This document shows, in pieces, positions 9,213-16,361 of a stretch of 64,000 nucleotides of DNA. Each line of letters begins with the position of its first letter. The stretch's first letter is position 1. The notes beneath the pieces were generated by a model. The model was not told the origin of the DNA. It was given only the letters and a program-made list of their open reading frames with translations, and ran no database searches. The stretch comes from JAEUMY01 sp031394355 (GTDB taxonomy: Bacteria; Pseudomonadota; Gammaproteobacteria; Burkholderiales; Usitatibacteraceae), in assembly GCA_031394355.1 (NCBI GenBank), contig JANNSU010000008.1, positions 124,001-188,000 of the forward strand. Direction: 5' to 3'. A program made the position numbers and the translations under genes.

Positions 9213-9240
9213 TTGTTTCTCGCCCATCCCCATGTATGGG
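9213..9240 (+). promoter_or_regulatory. Possible sigma-70 promoter of ssrA
   Basis: TTGTTT at 9213-9218 and TATGGG at 9235-9240 are 16 bp apart, about 30 bp upstream of the mature tmRNA 5' end. A GATAAT at 9240-9245 is an alternative -10. The match is weak, and the primary transcript would be trimmed by RNase P. Confidence 0.3.
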
Positions 9241-9269
9241 ATAATTCGATTGCTGATCCGATTTCACAT

Positions 9270-9632
9270 GGGGGCGACCTGGTTTCGACGTGGGTTGCAA
9301 AGCAGAGCAGGGCATACCGAGGGTCGGCCACCTCGTAAATACAACCGAAAACGCAATAGTCGCAAACGACAATAGCTACGCTCTAGCCGCTTAATACCGG
9401 CCAGACTCTGCACCGGTCAGCCTTCGGGCCGGGTGGGTTAAACCACAGCAGAGCCATTCAGAAGGCTCGCTCCTTGCAGGGTCACTTTGCACGGGGCTAA
9501 ACAATAGGTGACTCGCGTTTCACCAGCCTGCCAGTTGGCGTGTGGGGCGCTAAATCAAATAACCAGGCTAAGTATGTAGATCTGTCTGTAGAGGACTTGC
9601 GGACGCGGGTTCAATTCCCGCCGCCTCCACCA
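9270..9632 (+). ncRNA. ssrA: tmRNA
   Basis: 363 nt. The 5' end GGGGGCGACCTGGTTTCGAC and the 3' end GGTTCAATTCCCG...CGCCTCCACCA form the tRNA-like domain, with a seven-pair acceptor stem GGGGGCG/CGCCTCC. The conserved TAGTC directly precedes the resume codon GCA at 9362. The tag reads ANDNSYALAA and stops at TAA 9392-9394. tmRNA with SmpB rescues stalled ribosomes and marks the truncated protein for ClpXP-type proteolysis. A perfect hairpin terminator follows at once, and part of the 3' end is repeated at 9823. Confidence 0.97.
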
Positions 9633-9637
9633 ACAAA
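9613..9637. repeat. 25-bp direct repeat, copy A (tmRNA 3' end)
   Basis: Starts at AATTCCCGCCGCCTCCACCA, the T-arm to CCA end of ssrA, and runs five bases past it. The identical 25 bp recur at 9823-9847. tmRNA 3' ends are classic integrase attachment sites. Confidence 0.9.
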
Positions 9638-9672
9638 GCAAACGGCCACCTTCGGGTGGCCGTTTGCTTTGT
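9633..9672 (+). terminator. ssrA terminator
   Basis: An 18-bp perfect stem ending GGCCACC, a TTCG tetraloop, and the complement ending in CTTTGT. It starts at the base after the tmRNA CCA. Confidence 0.85.
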
Positions 9673-9730
9673 TGATTCTGGCTCGCGGGAAGTGAAGCCG
9701 CGTCCGGTACGGGCGTGGGACGAGTGGGGA

Positions 9731-9760
9731 CAGGCGACATGAACTGCTTCATGTCGCCTG
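9731..9760. repeat. 13-bp inverted repeat between the tmRNA-tail copies
   Basis: CAGGCGACATGAA and its exact complement flank a CTGC loop. It lies midway between the two tmRNA-end repeats and has no T-run. Its function is unknown. Confidence 0.7.
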
Positions 9761-9822
9761 CCTCACGAGTCGGAGCGGCCTGCAGGCCGCGAGGTGGCCC
9801 GTAGCGGCAGAGCCGCGAAGGG

Positions 9823-9847
9823 AATTCCCGCCGCCTCCACCAACAAA
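9823..9847. repeat. 25-bp direct repeat, copy B (isolated tmRNA tail)
   Basis: An exact copy of 9613-9637 without the rest of a tmRNA. It is followed by its own long hairpin at 9841-9891. It looks like an attachment-site scar or a partial duplication. Confidence 0.9.
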
Positions 9848-9891
9848 CAACAACGCCACCCAGTTTCTTCGGGTGGCGTTGTTGTTTGTTG
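9841..9891 (+). terminator. Hairpin after the second tmRNA-tail copy
   Basis: A 21-bp perfect stem containing CAACGCCACCC and its complement, with a 9-nt loop. It parallels the ssrA terminator in position and design but differs in sequence, so it is not a simple duplication of it. Confidence 0.6.
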
Positions 9892-9929
9892 ATCGCGGTT
9901 AACGGGAATTGAATACGCGTCCAAGCGGT

Positions 9930-9941
9930 GCGAATATTCGC
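9930..9941. repeat. GCGAATATTCGC palindrome copy 4 (perfect)
   Basis: Starts 2 bp beyond the stop codon of the minus-strand EF-hand-like gene. Confidence 0.95.
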
Positions 9942-9943
9942 AA

Positions 9944-10336
9944 CTACTCCAGCTTTGCTCCGCGCGCCTTCAGAAACGCCTTCACATCCTCAAACGTCAC
10001 TGCGCCCACCTTGCGCCGATCCATCGCATCAAAATTCTGCGCGATGAATCCGAAGCCGCCAGCTTCTGCCTGCGCGCGCGTCAGCATGCCGCCGCGATTC
10101 AAGTCAGATGCATCAAATCGTTCCTTCAGCCGCGATGCCACAGCCTCCGGCAACGGAGTGGCGGCGACCGGTTGAGCTTGCACTTTCTGCCGCACTGTTG
10201 CGGGGACGCAGGGGTCACACATCACGCCTTCTGAAACGGCTGGCGCCTGGGCATTTGAGAGCGCGCTACAAGTCACGAGCCCGATAAACAAAGTCACATT
10301 GCGAATATTCGGGTTCATCAGTTTCTGATTCATCAT
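9944..10336 (-). CDS. Exported EF-hand-like protein
   Basis: About 130 residues with an N-terminal signal peptide (hydrophobic stretch NVTLFIGLVTCSALSNAQA). The C-terminal half has two EF-hand-like segments, DASDLNRGG and DAMDRRKVG, each followed by a helix. The second loop lacks some acidic ligands, so calcium binding is uncertain. The start ATG 10336 follows GAGGAGAGCA, which overlaps the stop of the upstream S10-type peptidase gene, so the two are coupled. An imperfect palindrome copy encodes P-N-I-R just after the start. Confidence 0.7.
   Translation of the reverse strand: MMNQKLMNPNIRNVTLFIGLVTCSALSNAQAPAVSEGVMCDPCVPATVRQKVQAQPVAATPLPEAVASRLKERFDASDLNRGGMLTRAQAEAGGFGFIAQNFDAMDRRKVGAVTFEDVKAFLKARGAKLE
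10301..10312. repeat. Palindrome copy 5, one mismatch (GCGAATATTCGG)
   Basis: Inside the 5' end of the EF-hand-like gene; read as P-N-I-R on the coding strand. Confidence 0.8.
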
Positions 10337-10344
10337 TGCTCTCC

Positions 10345-11913
10345 TCACTGCGCCGCTGGCGCGGCCTGATAGAACTGCACGAGGTCTGCACGCTGCGCCA
10401 CGCGTGAAGTGTCATCCAGATAGGTCATGTGCCCACCCAGGTAATTCCGCACCCGAACATTGGGATTGTTGCCCAGTCTGGCGAGGTCCAGTTCGGTGAG
10501 ATGAAAAGGTGTTGCAAGGTCGTGATAGCCGTTGACGGCCAATACCTTGAGTTGCGGGTTCAATGCGATCGCGGCGGCGAGATCAGGGATGGTGTCGGGC
10601 ACCTGGCGGCCTGCGTGCGAGAAGTTCCAGGTGTTGATGGCGCCGCTGAACGAGACGTAGCTGGAGGGCGTGGTGTAGCGCAGCGTGTTGGTGATGTAGC
10701 TGGTGATGGCGCTGGAAAACGAGCTCGCGATGTACGTGTGCGACGGGTCACTCTCGCTGGCGAGTGCCGTGCCGACGGCAGCAGCCATGCGTGCGTCATA
10801 GCGCCCGGTGATGCGGCCGGAGAGCAGGTTGCTCTGCACGAAGCCGGGATTCATGTTGAAGCGCGCGAGCCAGCTGGCCTGCGAGAGCCCGGTCGTGCTC
10901 ACCAGTTGCGTCACCAGTGGCAGCGGTGGCGGTGTCCCGCCGAGGAAGGCTTGCACGGCGGGCTGATACTGTGTCGTCACCAGCGTACGCATGTCGTTCA
11001 TGTAGCCCGGGATGGCGGGGGGCGCGGGGCTGGGAGTCGCGAGATTGTGCCAGGCGCCGGTGGCGCCATAGGTGGGCAGGTAGCCTGCGCAGCTTTGCGT
11101 GGCGATGCCGGTCACACCACAGTTGGCGTTGTAGTCCATCGCGGGCGATTGCAACACCACGCCAGCAAGCCGCGTGCCGGCCGTTTCGAGCAGCATCGCC
11201 ATGATGGCTGCGCGCGGGCCGCCGTAGGATTCGCCGAACAGATACTTGGGCGACGCGGCACGGCTGTTGGCAGCGACATACCGCATGACGAAATCGCGGA
11301 ACACGGTGGCATCGGCATCCACACCCCAGAAGGTCTGATTGGTATTGGGTGCGATCGCCTGCGAGAATCCGCTGCCGACAGCATTGACGAAGACCAGGTC
11401 GCTCACGTCGAGCAGGGTCTCGGCGTTGTCCACCAGCGGAAAGGGTGCGATGGCCGTCATGGCAGGCACGCCGGTGGCGACGCGCTTTGGCCCGAAGGAG
11501 CCGATGTGCAGCCAGAGCGATGCGGAACCTGGCCCGCCGTTGTAGAAGAAGGTGACCGGTCGGGTGGCGGCGTTTGCACCATTCAGTGTGTACGCCACGT
11601 AGAAAAACGAGGCCTGCGCAGCACCCGTCGCCACACCCAGCGTGCGCGCAGTGAGGTGCCCGGCGGTCGCGGTGTAGTTGAGCACAGCGCCATTCACCGT
11701 GATGCTGTGCTGTGTGACCGACGTGTTTTCGTTGGGCGTGGAAAGCGAGGCGCCGGATGCGCTGGAGTACGTGTTGGGGTCTGTAAAATTCGCCGCTGGG
11801 GGTGGCGTGACACTGCCGCCGCCGTCGCCACTGCCGCCGCCGCTGCAGGCACCAAGCAGAAGGCCCAGCGTTGCGAGGCAGGCAGCCAGACGCAGATTCG
11901 AAACGATTCTCAT
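10345..11913 (-). CDS. S10 serine carboxypeptidase-like lipoprotein
   Basis: 522 residues. The N-terminus has a lipobox (LLLGAC) and a Gly/Ser-rich linker. The alpha/beta-hydrolase core shows FFYNGGPGSAS (oxyanion region), the nucleophile motif GESYGG near residue 230 and a late GGHMTYLD histidine. These are hallmarks of the serine carboxypeptidase family, which removes C-terminal residues at acidic pH. It is probably outer-membrane or periplasmic. The ATG is preceded by GGGAGGAAAC. The EF-hand-like gene follows in the same operon. Confidence 0.87.
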   Translation of the reverse strand: MRIVSNLRLAACLATLGLLLGACSGGGSGDGGGSVTPPPAANFTDPNTYSSASGASLSTPNENTSVTQHSITVNGAVLNYTATAGHLTARTLGVATGAAQASFFYVAYTLNGANAATRPVTFFYNGGPGSASLWLHIGSFGPKRVATGVPAMTAIAPFPLVDNAETLLDVSDLVFVNAVGSGFSQAIAPNTNQTFWGVDADATVFRDFVMRYVAANSRAASPKYLFGESYGGPRAAIMAMLLETAGTRLAGVVLQSPAMDYNANCGVTGIATQSCAGYLPTYGATGAWHNLATPSPAPPAIPGYMNDMRTLVTTQYQPAVQAFLGGTPPPLPLVTQLVSTTGLSQASWLARFNMNPGFVQSNLLSGRITGRYDARMAAAVGTALASESDPSHTYIASSFSSAITSYITNTLRYTTPSSYVSFSGAINTWNFSHAGRQVPDTIPDLAAAIALNPQLKVLAVNGYHDLATPFHLTELDLARLGNNPNVRVRNYLGGHMTYLDDTSRVAQRADLVQFYQAAPAAQ

Positions 11914-12272
11914 GTTTCCTCCCTTTCGAGCGGACTCGTGTCCCAGACGGGGCAGGCCTGCTGATTTTTCCTGGCCACCTGGTCTGGCTGCAGACGAATT
12001 GTATGCATGCCGACTCGCCGCGTCAATGACTGTTTGGATTGATGGTAGACAGTTCGAGGGTGTCGGTTTGTGACACTTTGTAGCAGCTCGGCTGCTGGGC
12101 CGTTGTCGCCGCGATGATCTTCAGGTTCGGCCCTTGCCCGCTTCTTGTTATCCTCTGGCTGCTCGCCGAGCAGTCCCCATCCTCTTTCAGCAGCAGGGCG
12201 CCAATGCGAATATTCGCGATGCAGGTTCCGATCACGCGGCCAATGCGCGCAGTATCGCAAGGCGGCTAGGCC
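11914..12272. other. Divergent intergenic region, S10 peptidase / lrgA
   Basis: A 359-bp gap between divergent genes. It holds one palindrome copy at 12206 and presumably both promoters. No conserved reading frame or RNA structure was recognised. Confidence 0.5.
12206..12217. repeat. GCGAATATTCGC palindrome copy 6 (perfect)
   Basis: Intergenic, 55 bp upstream of the lrgA-like start. Confidence 0.95.
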
Positions 12273-12653
12273 ATGCTGCGCGGTCTTGCCATGTTGCTGG
12301 TGTTCCAGTCGCTCGGCGAAGTCATCGTCCGTGCCAGCGGCATGGTGGTGCCAGGGCCAGTCGTCGGCATGGTGCTGCTGTTTGCCTTCCTCGTATTGAA
12401 ACGGGATACGCCGCCGTCTCTCGGAGAGGCCGCAGATGGTTTGCTGTCCCACCTTGCCATCTTTTACATCCCTGCTGCAGTGGGTGTGATGCTCTATGCC
12501 AAGCCGCTGGCGGAACAGGGCCTTGCCTGGATCGTCGCAATTCTGTTGAGCACGGCGGGGGCCATGCTGTTGCCTGCGCTGCTCTTGAAGCGCTGGCTGG
12601 GCAATGGTGGAAGCGTGCCGCCGGATGAGACCAAAGACGAGGCGAAGCCGTGA
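12273..12653 (+). CDS. CidA/LrgA holin-like protein
   Basis: 126 residues with four hydrophobic helices. The family signature VPGPVVGMVLLFAFL sits at helix 2, and the short charged tail is normal. LrgA/CidA proteins are holin-like membrane proteins, linked in other bacteria to murein hydrolase control and to transport of small metabolites such as pyruvate. The stop overlaps the GTG start of the LrgB partner (GTGA), as in typical lrgAB or cidAB operons. Confidence 0.9.
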   Translation: MLRGLAMLLVFQSLGEVIVRASGMVVPGPVVGMVLLFAFLVLKRDTPPSLGEAADGLLSHLAIFYIPAAVGVMLYAKPLAEQGLAWIVAILLSTAGAMLLPALLLKRWLGNGGSVPPDETKDEAKP

Positions 12654-13390
12654 AGCCGGGGCTTCCCAATCTTGCCGAGATATGGGTCTATCTTGCCGCG
12701 ACGCCGCTGTTCGGCTTGACGCTCACGCTGGTTGCCTACGTGACGGCCGATGCGCTGTACCAGAAGTTCGACAAGCATCCCTTCGCCAACCCGGTGCTGA
12801 TCTCGGTGTCGGTGATTGTGGCCGTGCTTGCCATGTCCGGCGTGCCGTACCAGACCTATTTCGAAGGCGCGCAGTTCGTGCATTTTCTCCTGGGCACTGC
12901 AACCGTGGCGCTGGCCGTGCCGCTGGCGCGCTTGTGGAGCGAGTTCAAGGCGCGGGCGCTGCCGTTGCTCTGCGCCGTGACGCTGGGCGGCGCGGTGTCG
13001 GTTGTGCTGGCCGTAGGCACGGCAAAGTTGCTGGGTGCTTCCCCCGTGTTCGTGGCATCGCTCGCGACCAAGTCGGTGACAGCACCCATCGCCATGGGCA
13101 TTGCCGAGCAGATCGGGGGCTCTCCCACGCTTGCGGCAGTGTTCACGCTCATGACCGGCATCTGCGGCGCGCTGATGGCCACACCGCTGCTCAATGCGCT
13201 GGGCATGAAGGACTGGGCATCGCGGGGATACGCTGTGGGTATCGCCGCGCATGGCATGGGCACGGCGCGCGCCTGGTCGCTGCACCCGCGCGCAGGCGCC
13301 TACGCCAGCCTGGCGATGGGTCTGCACGGCATCCTGGGCGCGCTCTTTTTGCCGTATATCGGGCACTGGCTTGCCCGACTCGCGGGATAG
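12650..13390 (+). CDS. CidB/LrgB family membrane protein
   Basis: 246 residues with about eight hydrophobic helices. SLATKSVTAPIAMGIAEQIG and the glycine-rich AAHGMGTARA segment match the LrgB family. It starts at GTG 12650, overlapping the lrgA stop by four bases, so the two proteins are co-translated. It is likely the partner subunit of the LrgA-like protein in a membrane complex. Confidence 0.92.
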   Translation: MKPGLPNLAEIWVYLAATPLFGLTLTLVAYVTADALYQKFDKHPFANPVLISVSVIVAVLAMSGVPYQTYFEGAQFVHFLLGTATVALAVPLARLWSEFKARALPLLCAVTLGGAVSVVLAVGTAKLLGASPVFVASLATKSVTAPIAMGIAEQIGGSPTLAAVFTLMTGICGALMATPLLNALGMKDWASRGYAVGIAAHGMGTARAWSLHPRAGAYASLAMGLHGILGALFLPYIGHWLARLAG

Positions 13391-13445
13391 CCGACCATCG
13401 CCTCGGCGCATTCGGTCAGGTAAAATCCAGCCAGCACACGTCACC

Positions 13446-13844
13446 ATGACTACCCGCCACGCCATCTTTCCTGATCAGAAACTCCTCGTTGTCGAGGTGG
13501 AGGGGGATGTGGTCGATGCCGATTTCTTCAATCTTCGCGAGCGGGTGTTCAACAACCCCGGTTATGCGCAGACCGAGCTCAGGCTGTACGACGTGCGCAA
13601 ACTCAATTCGCTGAGTTTCTCCACGTTCACGATCTGGAAGCTGGCCTATGAAGGCCTGATGAAGCCGGGGGCGCGGCGTGCCATCGTCACGGGAGACGCG
13701 GTGCCGACGGACGTGAGGAACGTGCTTCAGCTCATGCGGGTCATCCAGAACCAGTCGACCTTCATCACGACTGACATGAAAACCGCCCGCGCATGGCTGG
13801 GCCTGCCGTCAGAAACTGACTTCAGCGCGCAAGTTGCGGCCTGA
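13446..13844 (+). CDS. Conserved hypothetical protein, STAS/SpoIIAA-like
   Basis: 132 residues with no signal peptide or membrane segment. The alternating strand/helix pattern (LLVVEVEGDVVDADFF, LRLYDVRKLNSL, ARRAIVTGDAVPTDV) resembles STAS or SpoIIAA-like domains, which are small regulatory alpha/beta folds. No catalytic signature is visible. ATG 13446 is the only start that leaves a sensible N-terminus. It follows lrgB by 55 bp and could share its transcript. The functional label is a fold-level guess. Confidence 0.6.
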   Translation: MTTRHAIFPDQKLLVVEVEGDVVDADFFNLRERVFNNPGYAQTELRLYDVRKLNSLSFSTFTIWKLAYEGLMKPGARRAIVTGDAVPTDVRNVLQLMRVIQNQSTFITTDMKTARAWLGLPSETDFSAQVAA

Positions 13845-13990
13845 TTGCCTGGGCCGCCGGCGACCCGCCGTTCAGATCGCGCTGCGCGCTGCGTCGGCCG
13901 AGGCGTGTCGTACCTTCCTTCTTTGACGGGAGTAAACGCCTCCTGCGGCAGACCTACTGACGGCGATTTGTCAGGATTGGTCAGGCAGAT

Positions 13991-14442
13991 CTAGACGTAG
14001 GCGATAAAGCGTCCGCAGAAAATGATGGCGATCCAGATGAAGATCGACAGCATCGCGCTGATCCGGGCGGCAGCGGGCGCGGGCAGGTCCCGATCCCATT
14101 CCGCGACGTGCCGCCACGGCACGCTGTGGAACCAGGCCGCATTGCAGGCCGCGAGCACAAGCAAGCCCATTTTGAGCATGAAAAGGCGGTTGGCGAGCAG
14201 TTCGTCGATCTGGGCCGCGAACAGCAATGCGCCTGACATGACGGCAACACCTGCACCGTCAATGTCCACGGCAGGATGTGACGTGCAAGCACGGTAAGCG
14301 GTAGGGCTCGATTGAGCCCCAGCACACGCAAGTCGAGAATGATGATACTGCCCGCCAGCAGGGCAAAGCCAAGAATGTGAAACGTCTCGACCGCCGGGAA
14401 CAACCAGGTCGAGCTCTTCATGAGCGCGGTGATGGGATTCAT
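13991..14442 (-). pseudogene. Frameshifted small membrane protein gene (DUF6644-like)
   Basis: The first ~60 residues (start ATG 14442, ...ETFHILGFALLAGSIIILDLRVLGL...RHILPWTL) are in one frame. The matching remainder (GVAVMSGALLFAAQ, LLANRLFMLKMGLLVLAA, ...FIWIAIIFCGRFIAYV, stop 13991) is in another. A single missing base near 14255-14262 would restore one protein of about 150 residues with four membrane helices. The gene is therefore either broken or carries a sequencing error. The upstream 5' flank is the repeat array at 14474-14716. Confidence 0.7.
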
Positions 14443-14473
14443 GGCTTTGCGAGATGTTCGAAATCTGCAAGGC

Positions 14474-14716
14474 CATGCTGCTCCCCCCTTTGCAAAAGTA
14501 GCCTGTCTGGGAATCTCCGCAGCCTGACGGCATCCCCCCTTTGGAAAAGGGGCCTGTGTGGGAACCCCCCCAGCCTGACGGCATCCCCCCTTTGGAAAAG
14601 GGGGGCTAGGGGGGATTTCTCAATGCGTAGAGCAGCCCCAATCCCCCTCAATCCCCCTTTGCCAAAGGGCACAAACGAAATCCCCCTCAATCCCCCTTTG
14701 CCAAAGGGGGAAGACA
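14474..14716. repeat. Array of CCCCCTTTG/CAAAGGGG extragenic repeats
   Basis: Two to three tandem units of about 51 bp contain ATCCCCCCTTTGGAAAAGG and end in CAGCCTGACGG. Two further copies of AATCCCCCTTTGCCAAAGGG follow. Each unit can form a hairpin. Spurious reading frames run through the array (Gly/Leu/Phe-rich translations), but no gene is indicated. Confidence 0.85.
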
Positions 14717-14730
14717 GCCTGAGCATCGCC

Positions 14731-15078
14731 TTACCTCAGCTCCACGGTCTTGTCGCCCGAAGTCACGCGCTCTGCCCGCATTTCATTGGCGTCCTTGCGA
14801 TGCGCGTAGCCTTCGACCGAGATTTTGTTGCCGACTTTCAGCGCATCCTTGGGCAGCCCGCGCGCTTCCATGCGCGACGGCGGCGCCAGGATGACCGTCC
14901 AGGTCTTGTCCGGCATTTCCAGCTTCACGAATCCATGCGGATGATCGTAGCCGGATTGCTTGATGGTGCCCGTGTGTTTCAGCGTCTTGGTGGCGTCGTA
15001 TTCGCTCCAGCCGTGATGGGCCATGGCGGCAAGGGACGACAGGGTAAGCGCGGCAACTATCGTGCGAAATGCTTTCAT
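14731..15078 (-). CDS. Exported DUF6152-family protein
   Basis: 115 residues with a signal peptide ending in AAMA and the mature protein beginning HHGWSEYD, the characteristic start of this small periplasmic family. A compact beta-rich domain follows (GTIKQSGYDHPHGFVKLEM, TWTVILAPPSR, GNKISVEGYAHR). No enzymatic function is established. A good GGAAAG site precedes the ATG. It lies 12 bp downstream of rsgA, so co-transcription is plausible. Confidence 0.75.
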   Translation of the reverse strand: MKAFRTIVAALTLSSLAAMAHHGWSEYDATKTLKHTGTIKQSGYDHPHGFVKLEMPDKTWTVILAPPSRMEARGLPKDALKVGNKISVEGYAHRKDANEMRAERVTSGDKTVELR

Positions 15079-15090
15079 GGCGCTTTCCTT

Positions 15091-16029
15091 TCAGGTATTG
15101 CCGCGCTTCCACTCCGGATGTGCGATGCGCAGGTCGTGAAGTTGCTCGATGAGCGCCTGATAGAAGCCCAAGCGCACAGTACTGATTTTGCCTGCGCTGG
15201 CGCCTGCGGTGACGGCACAGCCGGGCTCGTTGGTATGGCTGCAGTCATTGAATTTGCAGCGGCCGATGTAGGGGCGAAACTCGGGCATGGCATGCGCAAT
15301 TTCGTCATCGGAAAGATGGAACAGACCGAACGACTGCAGGCCGGGTGAATCAATGATGGCCGTCTCGCGGCCCATTTCGCGCGACAGGCGGTACATGCGC
15401 GTGAAGGTGGTGGTGTGCTTGCCAGCATCCAGCGCCTCTGAGATCTCGCCGACCTTGGTGACTTCATTCAACACCAGCGAGTTCACCGTGCGCGACTTGC
15501 CCATGCCGCTTTCGCCCACGAGCAGGCTGACCTTGTTCTCGAGGTGCGGCTTCAACGGCGCAATGTCGAACTTGGCCGACATGGGCAGGATGGTGTAGCC
15601 CAATGGGTCGAGGTAGCTGATGCGCTTTCGCGCCACCGCGTACTCTTCAGTCATGTCCATCTTGTTCAGCATCACGATTGGATGGATGCCCGCCGCCTCG
15701 CACGCCACGAGACAGAGGTTCAGGAAAGTCTCGCTGAACGTGGGCTTGGGCGCGATGATGATGATGGCTTGGTCCAGGTTGGCCGCCAGCGTCTTTTCCC
15801 GCCAGGCATCAGAGCGATACAGCACATTCCGCCGGGGATGGATTTTTTCGATTCGGGCCTGGGTAAGCGAGGTGGGTACGACGTCCACAATGTCGCCACA
15901 GGCCACGTCCTGCTTCCTGCCCTTGCGTGAGCAGGTCATATGCGAATATTCGCTGGTATTCGCGAGCTCGACCAAAAACTCGCGACCGAAGTCGCCGATG
16001 ACCGTGCCCTGGATGACGCTGTATTTCAA
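15091..16029 (-). CDS. rsgA: Ribosome small-subunit-dependent GTPase A
   Basis: 312 residues, the usual length. It is a circularly permuted GTPase that checks late 30S assembly. An N-terminal OB fold (residues 1-70) is followed by G4 (LNKMD), then G1 (GESGMGKS), then G3 (DSPGLQ). The C-terminal zinc knuckle has Cys/His in CKFNDCSHTNEPGC. The start ATG overlaps the phhB-like stop by four bases. A palindrome copy replaces part of the OB-fold loop (S-E-Y-S). Confidence 0.95.
   Translation of the reverse strand: MKYSVIQGTVIGDFGREFLVELANTSEYSHMTCSRKGRKQDVACGDIVDVVPTSLTQARIEKIHPRRNVLYRSDAWREKTLAANLDQAIIIIAPKPTFSETFLNLCLVACEAAGIHPIVMLNKMDMTEEYAVARKRISYLDPLGYTILPMSAKFDIAPLKPHLENKVSLLVGESGMGKSRTVNSLVLNEVTKVGEISEALDAGKHTTTFTRMYRLSREMGRETAIIDSPGLQSFGLFHLSDDEIAHAMPEFRPYIGRCKFNDCSHTNEPGCAVTAGASAGKISTVRLGFYQALIEQLHDLRIAHPEWKRGNT
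15942..15953. repeat. GCGAATATTCGC palindrome copy 7 (perfect)
   Basis: Inside the 5' part of rsgA; read in frame as S-E-Y-S. Confidence 0.95.
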
Positions 16030-16361
16030 GGTGTGTGGGCTCTGGCCAGTGCTTCTGTCTTGGCAGCACAGATGAAATCGTTGAGGGTCAATCCGCCCGC
16101 ATCATGGGTGGACCAGTTCACCACGCAGCGGTTGTAGTGGACACCCAGATCAGGATGGTGATCCTCGCGGTGGGCAATGTAGGCGAGTGCGTTCACGAAG
16201 GCCATCGTCTCGTGATAGTTGGCGAAGCGGAACGTCTTGTTGAGCTCGATGCCTTGTTGCGTCCAGCCGGGCAGCAGTTTCAACAACGGTACCAAGTCTG
16301 CGTCGGGCAGCTTGGCACGGCCGGCGGCGCAGTGTTCGTCAAGCAGGTCTGAGACTTGCAT
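16026..16361 (-). CDS. phhB: Pterin-4a-carbinolamine dehydratase
   Basis: 111 residues, standard for the PCD/DCoH family. The motif AHREDHHPDLGVHYNRC contains the catalytic histidines, and GLTLNDFICAAKTE closes the domain. The enzyme dehydrates 4a-hydroxytetrahydrobiopterin, normally after aromatic amino acid hydroxylation; no hydroxylase gene is in the window. ATG 16361 is preferred over TTG 16385. It overlaps the M48 protease upstream and rsgA downstream, so the three form one unit. Confidence 0.92.
   Translation of the reverse strand: MQVSDLLDEHCAAGRAKLPDADLVPLLKLLPGWTQQGIELNKTFRFANYHETMAFVNALAYIAHREDHHPDLGVHYNRCVVNWSTHDAGGLTLNDFICAAKTEALARAHTP

Noticed and set aside
9633..9943. Genomic island or prophage beside ssrA
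   Set aside because: Only 210 bp lie between the repeats and no integrase or phage gene is present.
10429..11964. 511-codon + strand frame opposite the S10 peptidase
   Set aside because: The minus strand carries clear hydrolase motifs and a ribosome-binding site; this frame has none and is a high-GC shadow.
14439..14726. Minus-strand frame through the CCCCCTTTG repeat array
   Set aside because: Its repeated F-x-K-G-G-L-R-G-I-type translation only reflects the DNA repeats.
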